DNA of 64,000 bases from Agromyces sp. S2-1-8. GTDB lineage: Bacteria; Actinomycetota; Actinomycetes; Actinomycetales; Microbacteriaceae. The position numbers were made by a program, and so were the translations under genes. The notes under the pieces are model-generated. The model made no database searches, was not told where the DNA came from, and saw only the letters and a program-made list of their open reading frames with translations. The stretch is taken from NCBI RefSeq assembly GCF_021129215.1, contig NZ_JAJOLP010000001.1, forward strand, positions 1,922,001 through 1,986,000, in the 5' to 3' direction. Below are positions 8,263-15,157 of this stretch, piece after piece (position 1 is the first letter of the stretch; each line of letters opens with the position of its first letter).

Positions 8263-9723
8263 TCAGTGCGACGAGGGCGTGGTCTCGATCTCGGTGCGGT
8301 CGCCCGACCACAGCGTGTGGAAGACGCCGGGCTTGTCGACGCGCTGGTAGGTGTGCGCGCCGAAGAAGTCGCGCTGGCCCTGCACGAGCGCGGCGGGCAA
8401 GCGCTCGGCGCGCAGGCCGTCGTAGTACGCGAGCGACGAGCTGAACGCGGGCGCCGGGATGCCCGTCTGCGCGGCCGCGACGACGACGCGCCGCCAGGCC
8501 TCCTGCGCGCCCGTGACGGCGTCGCGGAAGTACGGGGCGACGACGAGCGCGACGAGCTCGGGGTTCTCGGCGTAGGCGTCGGCGATGCGGTTGAGGAAGC
8601 GGGCGCGGATGATGCAGCCGGCGCGCCAGATGCGGGCGATGTCGCCCTTCTTGACGTCCCAGCCGAACTGCGCGGCACCGGCGATGATCTCGTCGAAGCC
8701 CTGCGAGTAGGCGATGATCTTCGAGGCGTAGAGCGCCTGGCGCACGTCCTCGATGAACGCGTCGGGGTCGGCGACCGTGAACGCGCCCGACGGGCCGGGC
8801 AGGTCGGTCGCCGCCGCGCGCTGGCCGCGCTGCGACGAGAGACTGCGCGCGAACACGGCTTCGGCGATGCCGGAGACGGGCACGCCGAGGTCGAGCGCGT
8901 TCTGCACCGTCCATGCGCCGGTGCCCTTCGCGCCGGCCGAGTCGAGGATGACGTCGACGAGCGGCTCGCCCGTCTCGGCGTCGACCTGACGCAGCACCTC
9001 GGCCGTGATCTCGATGAGGTAGCTCTCGAGCTCGCCGGTGTTCCACTCGGCGAAGATGTCGGCGATCTCCGCGGGCGTCTTGCCGGTGGCCTGGCGGATG
9101 AGATCGTAGGCCTCGGCGATGAGCTGCATGTCGGCGTACTCGATGCCGTTGTGCACCATCTTCACGAAGTGGCCGGCCCCGTCGGTGCCGACGTGCGTGA
9201 CGCAGGGTGCGCCGTCTTCAGGGGCGCGGGCGGCGATCGACGCGAGGATCGGTCCGAGCGTCTCGTACGACTGGGCCGTGCCGCCGGGCATGATCGAGGG
9301 TCCGTTGAGCGCGCCCTCCTCGCCGCCCGAGATGCCGGTGCCGACGAAGTGGATGCCGGTGGGGGAGATCTCCGCCTCGCGGCGGATCGTGTCGTGGAAG
9401 TTCGCGTTGCCGCCGTCGACGATGATGTCGCCCGGCTCGAAGCGCGCGGCCAGCTCGGAGATGACCGCGTCGGTGCCCTTGCCCGCCTGGACCATGATGA
9501 TCGCGGTGCGCGGCTTGACGAGCGACGCGACGAAGTCGTCGTACGACTCGCTCGCGACGAACTCGGCCTCGGGGTGCTCGGCGACGAGCGTGCGGGTGCG
9601 CTCGGGCGAGCGGTTGAACACGGCGACCGTGTTGCCCTCGCGGCTCGCGAGGTTGCGGGCGAGGTTCGACCCCATGACCGCGAGTCCGACGACGCCGATG
9701 TTTGCTGAAGGGGTGACAGGCAC
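8263..9723 (-). CDS. gnd: 6-phosphogluconate dehydrogenase (decarboxylating)
   Basis: The enzyme oxidises 6-phosphogluconate to ribulose-5-phosphate with NADP+ and CO2 release in the oxidative pentose phosphate pathway. The 486-residue protein has the Rossmann signature GVVGLAVMGSNLARNLA near the N-terminus, the substrate-binding DGGNANFHDT, the family signature GISGGEEGALNGPSIMPGG and the catalytic stretch HFVKMVHNGIEYADMQ. The open frame extends upstream, but GAGGAG stands 7 bases before the GTG at 9723, which yields VPVTPSANIGVVG. Two hairpins follow its stop. It is the only gene in its transcription unit. Confidence 0.96.
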   Translation of the reverse strand: MPVTPSANIGVVGLAVMGSNLARNLASREGNTVAVFNRSPERTRTLVAEHPEAEFVASESYDDFVASLVKPRTAIIMVQAGKGTDAVISELAARFEPGDIIVDGGNANFHDTIRREAEISPTGIHFVGTGISGGEEGALNGPSIMPGGTAQSYETLGPILASIAARAPEDGAPCVTHVGTDGAGHFVKMVHNGIEYADMQLIAEAYDLIRQATGKTPAEIADIFAEWNTGELESYLIEITAEVLRQVDAETGEPLVDVILDSAGAKGTGAWTVQNALDLGVPVSGIAEAVFARSLSSQRGQRAAATDLPGPSGAFTVADPDAFIEDVRQALYASKIIAYSQGFDEIIAGAAQFGWDVKKGDIARIWRAGCIIRARFLNRIADAYAENPELVALVVAPYFRDAVTGAQEAWRRVVVAAAQTGIPAPAFSSSLAYYDGLRAERLPAALVQGQRDFFGAHTYQRVDKPGVFHTLWSGDRTEIETTPSSH

Positions 9724-9806
9724 GGAGTTTCTCCTCGAGAAGGTGTGGGGTCGGCTTCCAGCGTACTGTGAGCCGGCCTCACGGTTGCACGGTGTTGCGG
9801 TGAGGT

Positions 9807-9816
9807 GGATGCCTCG
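9807..9816 (+). repeat. GGATGCCTCG motif, intergenic
   Basis: A single copy between gnd and rplY. A second copy in opposite orientation is 75 bases further on, too far apart to form a simple terminator hairpin. Confidence 0.6.
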
Positions 9817-9835
9817 TGGCCGTCGTCCGGGCTGG

Positions 9836-9841
9836 TAGACT
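9836..9841 (+). promoter_or_regulatory. Putative -10 box of rplY promoter
   Basis: TAGACT matches the -10 form used elsewhere in the window. If active, it gives rplY a leader of about 195 bases. The 316-base gap 9724-10039 also holds two motif copies, a hairpin GCGCAG-CACG-CTGCGC (9949-9964) and a GGGCG-AAG-CGCCC hairpin (10007-10019) just before the ribosome site. Confidence 0.4.
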
Positions 9842-9891
9842 TGCCGATTGGACTTCGGCGAGGGACGCCGCGTCGCCGTGCGAACGGCGGG

Positions 9892-9901
9892 CGAGGCATC
9901 C
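9892..9901 (-). repeat. GGATGCCTCG motif (reverse orientation), intergenic
   Basis: Reads CGAGGCATCC on the plus strand, within the rplY leader. Confidence 0.6.
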
Positions 9902-10039
9902 GTGATCGACGCGGTAGGGGCAGGCTCCACGGCTTTTCCTCACGCTCTGCGCAGCACGCTGCGCGCGTTCGAGTCGAAAACAACAGACACACGATCTGGG
10001 CCGTCAGGGCGAAGCGCCCGGCCCCGCAAGGAGAACATC

Positions 10040-10663
10040 ATGGACGACGACAACAAGGTCATCGCCGAGGCTCGCGAGAGCTTCGGCAAGGGTGCGGCCC
10101 GCAAGATCCGTGCCGCCGGCAAGATCCCCGCGGTCATCTACGGCCACGGCACCGACCCGCAGCACGTCACCGTGCCCGCGCACCAGGTGGGCCTGCTCAT
10201 CCGCAAGGCGAACGCCGTGCTCGACCTGCAGGTCGGCGGCAAGAGCCAGCTCGTGCTCGTCAAGGACGTGCAGAAGGACCCGGTGCACCAGATCATCGAG
10301 CACCTCGACCTCATCGTCGTGAAGAAGGGCGAGAAGGTCCAGGTCGAGGTGCCCGTGCACCTCGAGGGCGAGTCGGCCGCGGGCACCGTCGCGGACCTCG
10401 ACCACCACACCCTCTCGCTCGAGGTCGAGGCGACCCACATCCCCGAGAACGTCGTCGTCTCGGTCGAGGGCCTCGAGGAGGGCACGCAGATCCACGCGAA
10501 GGACGTCGAGCTGCCCAAGGGCGCGACGCTCCTGACCGACGCCGAGGCGCTCGTCGTCAACGTGCACACGCCGCAGAAGGTCGACCTCGGTGAAGAGGCC
10601 GCTCCCGCCGCCGAGGCGGAGGCCGAGGCCGAGGCGCCCGCCGAAGAGGCTGCCGCCGAGTAA
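10040..10663 (+). CDS. rplY: 50S ribosomal protein L25 / general stress protein Ctc
   Basis: The product binds 5S rRNA in the large ribosomal subunit. The 207 residues comprise the L25 domain (about 1-95; ARESFGKGAARKIRAAGKIPAVIYG), a TL5-type beta domain (about 96-185) and an Ala/Glu-rich acidic tail of about 25 residues. This is the long Ctc form rather than the short E. coli form. AAGGAGA sits 6 bases before the ATG; the open frame upstream is not coding. The long leader with hairpins could permit autoregulation, which is common for ribosomal proteins but not shown here. Actinobacteria usually place pth nearby; here pth lies 3 kb downstream with an unrelated operon between. Confidence 0.94.
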   Translation: MDDDNKVIAEARESFGKGAARKIRAAGKIPAVIYGHGTDPQHVTVPAHQVGLLIRKANAVLDLQVGGKSQLVLVKDVQKDPVHQIIEHLDLIVVKKGEKVQVEVPVHLEGESAAGTVADLDHHTLSLEVEATHIPENVVVSVEGLEEGTQIHAKDVELPKGATLLTDAEALVVNVHTPQKVDLGEEAAPAAEAEAEAEAPAEEAAAE

Positions 10664-10691
10664 TCGCGCCGCGCGTACGCCGCGCTCACGA

Positions 10692-10728
10692 GGGCCCGCC
10701 CGCGACCGGAAGGTCGCCGGCGGGCCTT
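10692..10728 (+). terminator. Intrinsic terminator after rplY
   Basis: A 15-bp stem with one mismatch (GGCCCGCCCGCGACC / GGTCGCCGGCGGGCC) and loop GGAA, followed by TTCGTCGT. It lies between rplY and the convergent TetR gene. Confidence 0.8.
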
Positions 10729-10783
10729 CGTCGTCCCGGCGCCCTCCGCCTCCGGGAAGACGAGAACGGCGGGTGGTGCGCGG

Positions 10784-11422
10784 TCAGGCTTCGAACAGCA
10801 CGCGCGACGCCTCGGGCGCGATCTCCGAGGCGATGCCGCGCAGCGCGTGCTCGAGCAGCTCGACGATCTCGTCGTCGCCGAGCTCGTCGGCGAGCGCCGC
10901 GTCGACGAGCGCCTGTTCGGTGAACGCGAGCCAGCCGCGCAGTCCGATGCGGAGCTTCGACGACGGCTCGACGCCGAGCTCGCGGAAGAGCACGACGACG
11001 CGCTCGGTCTGCAGCACGCGCGCCTGCTCGACGACCTCGCGGATCTGCGGGTCGCCGCTCGCGGGGCCGCGCACGAGCGAGAAGAACGTGCCGCCGTGCG
11101 CGCGCACGAACCCGACGGTGCGGCGCAGGGTGTCGGTGAGCCGGGGGAGGGGGGCGAGCGACTGGTCGGGTTCGGTGGCGAGCAGCATGCTGTCGCGCGC
11201 CGTCTTCACGAGCTCGCGCTGGAAGCCGTGGCGGGAGCCGAAGTAGTGGAACAGGAGCGCCCGCGAGACGCCCGCATCGGCGGCGAGGCGCTCGATGTTG
11301 AGCTCGCCGAGCGGGTGCTCGGCGAGGGCGGCGACGCCGAGTGCGATGAGTTGGGCGCGACGTTCGTCGGGCGAGAGCCGTGCCCGCCGCGATGCGGGGA
11401 TCTCGTCGACTCGGGCGGCCAT
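10784..11422 (-). CDS. TetR-family transcriptional regulator
   Basis: The 212-residue protein has an N-terminal TetR HTH (NIERLAADAGVSRALLFHYF, about 42-61) and an all-helical ligand domain. It is transcribed divergently from the DUF6230-DUF6114 operon, with an inverted repeat at 11479-11518 between them, and is the likely repressor of that operon and of itself. TAGGCT (11429-11434, minus) is 6 bases before its ATG, implying a leaderless message. Ligand unknown. Confidence 0.88.
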   Translation of the reverse strand: MAARVDEIPASRRARLSPDERRAQLIALGVAALAEHPLGELNIERLAADAGVSRALLFHYFGSRHGFQRELVKTARDSMLLATEPDQSLAPLPRLTDTLRRTVGFVRAHGGTFFSLVRGPASGDPQIREVVEQARVLQTERVVVLFRELGVEPSSKLRIGLRGWLAFTEQALVDAALADELGDDEIVELLEHALRGIASEIAPEASRVLFEA

Positions 11423-11428
11423 GCTCCG

Positions 11429-11434
11429 AGCCTA
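11429..11434 (-). promoter_or_regulatory. -10 box of leaderless tetR promoter
   Basis: TAGGCT on the minus strand, 6 bases from the ATG at 11422. Confidence 0.6.
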
Positions 11435-11478
11435 ACGGCGCCGGTGCGCACCGGGCGGGACCTCGGTGACCCGATCGT

Positions 11479-11518
11479 TATTGACTTCGAGTGAACAACT
11501 GTTGACGACAAGTCAATA
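11479..11518. promoter_or_regulatory. Inverted repeat, probable TetR operator
   Basis: TATTGACTT (11479-11487) and AAGTCAATA (11510-11518) are exact inverted repeats around a 22-base A/T-richer centre that itself contains CAACTGTTG. It lies between the divergent TetR gene and the DUF6230 gene, where RNA polymerase should bind. Confidence 0.65.
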
Positions 11519-11580
11519 GCCTCCGTACAGTCGGCGTGGCGGCGAAACCGCCGCCCGCTTCAGTGCATCAAGGAGGATCC

Positions 11581-12174
11581 ATGAAGTTCCGCTCACTCAC
11601 TGGCTCGCGCCTCGGCCGGGTCGCGATCGCCGCGGTGCCGGTCGGCGTCGCAGCCAGTCTCGTCATGGCCGGTGTCGCGAACGGCGCCGTGCCGGTCTCG
11701 TTCGCCGTCTCGGGCAGCCAGTTCAAGATCGCGGCGTCCTCGCTCGACGGCAGCGCGTTCTCGCAGTACGCCGGTGTGGCCGCCGAGAAGAACGGCACGC
11801 CGCACCCCGTCGCGATCTCGAACATCGGCGAAGCCTCGCTCTCCGACCTCTGCCAGTCGGTCGTCACCGACACGCCGCTCGGCAAGCTCGGCATGCTGAT
11901 CTCGGCGGGCGGCGGCGGCAAGCCCGCCACCGCGAGCGACCTGCAGATCGGGCTCACCGACCTGCAGGGAGACGCCACGTTCGGCAACATCCGCATCGGC
12001 GTGGATGCCTCGACGGTCAAGACCCCGGCGAAGGGCGAGGCCGGCGGCTTCGCCCAGGACGCCGACACGATCAAGATCGCCGGGCTCAAGCAGACCGCCT
12101 GGAGCACGCAGGCGGGGGTGTTCACGCTCAACGGGCTGCACCTGCAGCTGACCAACGGCAAGGAATGCTTCTGA
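11581..12174 (+). CDS. DUF6230-like exported protein
   Basis: The 197-residue protein starts MKFRSLTGSRLGR, followed by a hydrophobic segment (about 13-35) that looks like an export signal or anchor. The remainder is rich in Gly, Ala, Ser and Thr and appears beta-rich, with cysteines at 91 (SDLCQSVV) and 196 (next to the C-terminus), possibly a disulfide. The features fit the actinobacterial DUF6230 family, sometimes annotated as cholesterol esterase without biochemical support that I know of. AAGGAGGAT lies directly before the ATG, the strongest ribosome site in the region. It heads a three-gene operon opposite a TetR regulator. Confidence 0.65.
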   Translation: MKFRSLTGSRLGRVAIAAVPVGVAASLVMAGVANGAVPVSFAVSGSQFKIAASSLDGSAFSQYAGVAAEKNGTPHPVAISNIGEASLSDLCQSVVTDTPLGKLGMLISAGGGGKPATASDLQIGLTDLQGDATFGNIRIGVDASTVKTPAKGEAGGFAQDADTIKIAGLKQTAWSTQAGVFTLNGLHLQLTNGKECF

Positions 12175-12290
12175 GCCGCGCCGGCCGCGACGCCGGATGA
12201 CCCGCGGGGCGGGTGCGACCCGACGACACCCGCCCCGCGACCCTCACAGCCAGCACCACGACGCGCCAGCACACGACGAAGGAGTCACCG

Positions 12291-12860
12291 ATGCCCGCGA
12301 CCCACGACCAGCAGACCGACCTCGAGGAGACCGCCGGCACCGACGTGCTCGCCGCCCTCGGAGCGACGACGCGCGACGACGACGACCGATCGGATCGCGA
12401 CGATGCAGCCCGCCCGGGCGGATTCGGCGCGTGGTACCGATCCCGCCCGCTCATCGGCGGCATCATCACGGTGCTCGCGGGAGCCGCGCTGTTCCTGTCG
12501 AGCCAGCTCGACCTCGGCAACCTCACGATCCACGTCGGCATCGAGGGCATGCAGGCGACGATCCTGCCGATCGTCGTCGCCCTCGCAGGCGTGCTCGCCG
12601 TCGCGATGCCCGCCCACCGCATCTTCTACGGCGTGATCGTGCTCGCCGCCTCGGTGTACTCGCTCGTCGCGGTGAACCTCGGCGGCTTCTTCGTGGGGTT
12701 CCTCCTCGGCTGCGTCGGCGGCATCATGGTCGTCTCATGGGCTCCGCGGCGTGAACGCGTCGACGGCGTGGACGACCCGGCCGCGACGGACGCGGCCCCC
12801 GACGCGGACGCCGGCGGCTCCGCCGATTCGCCCGCCGACGCCTCGGAGGACGCCGAATGA
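12291..12860 (+). CDS. DUF6114-like membrane protein
   Basis: The 189-residue protein has a charged N-terminal tail (about 1-50, Asp/Arg-rich), then four hydrophobic helices (about 54-71, 88-106, 111-128, 130-150), and an acidic Ala/Asp-rich C-terminal tail. The GFGAWYRSRPLIGGIITVLAG start of the membrane domain matches my memory of DUF6114 proteins, which accompany DUF6230 proteins. GAAGGAG precedes the ATG. Its stop overlaps the next start (ATGA). Role unknown; it may anchor or export its secreted partners. Confidence 0.6.
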   Translation: MPATHDQQTDLEETAGTDVLAALGATTRDDDDRSDRDDAARPGGFGAWYRSRPLIGGIITVLAGAALFLSSQLDLGNLTIHVGIEGMQATILPIVVALAGVLAVAMPAHRIFYGVIVLAASVYSLVAVNLGGFFVGFLLGCVGGIMVVSWAPRRERVDGVDDPAATDAAPDADAGGSADSPADASEDAE

Positions 12861-13621
12861 GCCGCGCGCGCCGCCTGCGCGCGGGCGCGATCGCCGCGCT
12901 CGCGCTGCTGCTCGTCACGGGTACCGCGCAGGGCGCCTCGGCGACGCCCGGCCTGCGCGCCTCGGCGACCGACGGCTGCCCGGAGCCGACGCCGCTCGAG
13001 CAGTTCTTCGGACTCGGCGAGTGCGACGACCCGACGCCCGAGCCGACGCCCACGCCCGAGCCGACGCCCACCCCCGAGCCGACCCCGGCTCCCGAACCGA
13101 CGCCCACGCCCGTGCCCACCGATCCGCCGGCAACGCCCGGCCCGGTCGTGCCCGGCGGCGAGCCCGGGGCATCCCCGACTCCGAAGACCCCGGTGCTCGC
13201 ACCCCTCGACGAGGATGCGCCCGTGTTCACCGGCGACCCGGCGACCCTCTCGGCCGACGGCCTCGCGATCGAGGGGCTCTCGGGGCTCGCGATCGTCTCG
13301 GTGAAGCTCGCCGACGGGTCGACCGAGCGGGCGATCCGGATCAGCGCCGACCGCATCGTGATCGACGGGTTCCAGCTCGACGTGCCGGCCGGCGACGGCG
13401 GCCTCCGCAACACCGCGACGACCCTCACGATCGAGGGGAACGTCGTCGTCTACACCCCGTCGATCCGCGGCATCCTCGCCGACGGAACCGAGCGGCTCAT
13501 CGACACGCTCACCGCGCCGACGCCCGAGCAACTCGCCGGCCTCACCCGCCTGACGCTGCCGCTGCGCGGCATGCTCGCCGACCGCATCACGTACGACGAC
13601 TCGCATCAGGCGACGTTCTGA
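12857..13621 (+). CDS. Secreted proline-rich hypothetical protein
   Basis: The 254-residue protein has a signal peptide (about 1-32, RRLRAGAIAALALLLVTGTA), a short segment with two cysteines (DGCPEPTP and GLGECDDP), a Pro/Thr/Glu linker of about 35 residues (PEPTPT repeats, about 56-95), and a C-terminal domain of about 150 residues (SADGLAIEGLSGL to the end) that looks beta-rich. The linker resembles wall-spanning spacers in Actinobacteria. It overlaps the upstream gene by 4 bases and closes the operon. I do not recognise the C-terminal domain. Confidence 0.7.
   Translation: MSRARRLRAGAIAALALLLVTGTAQGASATPGLRASATDGCPEPTPLEQFFGLGECDDPTPEPTPTPEPTPTPEPTPAPEPTPTPVPTDPPATPGPVVPGGEPGASPTPKTPVLAPLDEDAPVFTGDPATLSADGLAIEGLSGLAIVSVKLADGSTERAIRISADRIVIDGFQLDVPAGDGGLRNTATTLTIEGNVVVYTPSIRGILADGTERLIDTLTAPTPEQLAGLTRLTLPLRGMLADRITYDDSHQATF
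13031..13125 (+). repeat. In-frame tandem repeat coding for PEPTPT units
   Basis: Imperfect repeats of an 18-base unit (CCGACGCCCACGCCCGAG) give the proline-threonine linker of the secreted protein. Copy number is likely to vary between strains. Confidence 0.75.
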
Positions 13622-13719
13622 GCGGGTACGCTCGTTGCGGGCCGGAGCGGCCCTGATTCGACCCGGGCGGAGCACGGATGGCGTGGTTCAGGCGGGCGCG
13701 CGCACGAGAGGACGACGGC

Positions 13720-14301
13720 ATGGCCGAGAACACCTGGCTCGTCGTCGGACTCGGCAACCCCGGCGCGCAGTACGCCGGCAACCGCCACAACGTCGGCCAG
13801 ATGGTCGCCGACGAGCTCGCGACGCGCCTCGGCGCGGCGTTCAAGAGCCACAAGACCCCCTCACGCGTCGCCGAGGGATTCGTGCGCCCCGGAGGCCCGA
13901 AGCTCGTCGTGGCCAAGCCCAACTCGTACATGAACACCTCTGGCGGGCCGGTGTCGGCGCTCGTGAAGTTCTACGGGGTGCCGCCCGAGCGCATCATCGT
14001 CGTGCACGACGAGCTCGACCTGCCGTTCGACACGGTGAAGCTCAAGCAGGGCGGCGGGCACGGCGGCCACAACGGACTGCGCGACATCGCGAAGTCGCAG
14101 GGGCCCGAGTTCGTCAGGGTGCGGGTCGGGATCGGCCGCCCGCCCGGCCGGCAGGACCCGGCGGACTTCGTGCTCAAGGACTTCTCCGGCACCGAGCGGC
14201 AGGCGTTGCCGAACCTGATCTCGGACGCCGCGGACGCCGTCGAGGCGGTCGCGAGCGACGGGCTGCTCGCCGCGCAGCAGCGGTTCCACTCGCCGAGCTG
14301 A
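13720..14301 (+). CDS. pth: Peptidyl-tRNA hydrolase
   Basis: Pth releases stalled peptidyl groups from tRNA. The 193-residue product shows the signature VGLGNPGAQYAGNRHNVG (9-26), with His23 as catalytic residue, the second motif KPNSYMNTSGGP, and the conserved Asp in HDELDLPFD. An in-frame ATG at 13678 would add 14 residues (MAWFRRARAREDDG), but family members begin right at the first strand and GAGAGGA precedes 13720, so I choose 13720. rnhA converges on it from the other strand with a 27-base gap. Confidence 0.95.
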   Translation: MAENTWLVVGLGNPGAQYAGNRHNVGQMVADELATRLGAAFKSHKTPSRVAEGFVRPGGPKLVVAKPNSYMNTSGGPVSALVKFYGVPPERIIVVHDELDLPFDTVKLKQGGGHGGHNGLRDIAKSQGPEFVRVRVGIGRPPGRQDPADFVLKDFSGTERQALPNLISDAADAVEAVASDGLLAAQQRFHSPS

Positions 14302-14328
14302 CGGCGACGGGCGCGGGCGCCGGTTCGC

Positions 14329-15078
14329 TCAGATCAGCCCGCGGAGGAACTCCTCGGGGCTCGTGCCCGCGGCTCGGGCGCGCTCGACGAGTCGCGAGTG
14401 CTCGTCGACCGTGAGGTCGAGCGTCATCGTGAGCCAGTCGGCGGTCGGGTCGTCGAAGTCGAAGAGCGTCGCGTCGGCCGGCGACCGGTCGTCGTGCGGC
14501 GCGGTCTCGACGGCGGCGGACGCATCGGCCCGGGCCGGAACCACCGATCCGTCGTCGACCCCGGCCGTCGGCAGCCCCTCGACCACGGCGGTCGCGACCG
14601 CGGCATCGCTCTCGCACGCGCCCGACCAACCGGGTCCTGCGGGCACCGGGAGGCCGCTGCGGAAGGCCTCGGCGGCGGCGCGGGCCCGCTCGTCGGCGGC
14701 CTCGTTCATCGGATGGCCGACATGGCCCTTCACCCACTCGAAGCGATAGCGGCGCCCGGCGATGGCGGCGTCGATCTCCTTCAGGATCTCGACGTTCATG
14801 ACCGGCTTGCCGTCGGCCTTGCGCCAGCCCTTGCGCTTCCACCCCGGCATCCACTTCGTCACCGAGTTGATGACGTACTGGCTGTCGCACTGCACGAGCA
14901 GCTCGTCGTCGAGGTGGGCGGTCGCGCGGAAGAGCTCGAGCACCGCGGTGAGCTCGCCGACGTTGTTCGTGCTGTGCTTCCACCCGCCGGCCGCCCAGCA
15001 GTCGTCGGCGACGTACCAGGCCCACCCGGCGGGGCCGGGATTGCCGAGGGCCGATCCGTCTGCGGCGGCGATGATCAT
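14329..15078 (-). CDS. rnhA: Ribonuclease HI with C-terminal extension
   Basis: RNase HI degrades RNA in RNA-DNA hybrids. Residues 1-145 form the catalytic domain with the four carboxylates visible: Asp7 (AAADGSALGN), Glu in NNVGELTAV, Asp in VQCDSQYVI and Asp in NEAADERA. The protein is 249 aa, about 95 residues longer than E. coli RNase HI. The extra part is an Ala/Asp linker followed by a conserved-looking end (TMTLDLTVDEHSRLVERARA) that could be a small helical domain. GGAAGGA precedes the ATG at 15078. It is divergent from mfd, with an 80-base shared promoter region. Confidence 0.93.
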   Translation of the reverse strand: MIIAAADGSALGNPGPAGWAWYVADDCWAAGGWKHSTNNVGELTAVLELFRATAHLDDELLVQCDSQYVINSVTKWMPGWKRKGWRKADGKPVMNVEILKEIDAAIAGRRYRFEWVKGHVGHPMNEAADERARAAAEAFRSGLPVPAGPGWSGACESDAAVATAVVEGLPTAGVDDGSVVPARADASAAVETAPHDDRSPADATLFDFDDPTADWLTMTLDLTVDEHSRLVERARAAGTSPEEFLRGLI

Positions 15079-15145
15079 GCGGTGGGTCCTTCCATCGGGG
15101 CGGGGCAATCGTATCGGCCCGGGCCGAGGTGTCGGGGGCGCGGCA

Positions 15146-15151
15146 TAGACT
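15146..15151 (+). promoter_or_regulatory. -10 box of leaderless mfd promoter
   Basis: TAGACT, 6 bases before the mfd GTG at 15158. Confidence 0.6.
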
Positions 15152-15157
15152 TCTCCG

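Noticed and set aside
11593-12141. Minus-strand frame opposite the DUF6230 gene
   Set aside because: Arg/Gly-rich shadow, no ribosome site or promoter, and the plus strand has a strong ribosome site and signal segment.
13031-13125. Tandem repeats as a possible CRISPR or satellite array
   Set aside because: Units are contiguous, in frame and code for a PEPTPT linker; there are no spacers.
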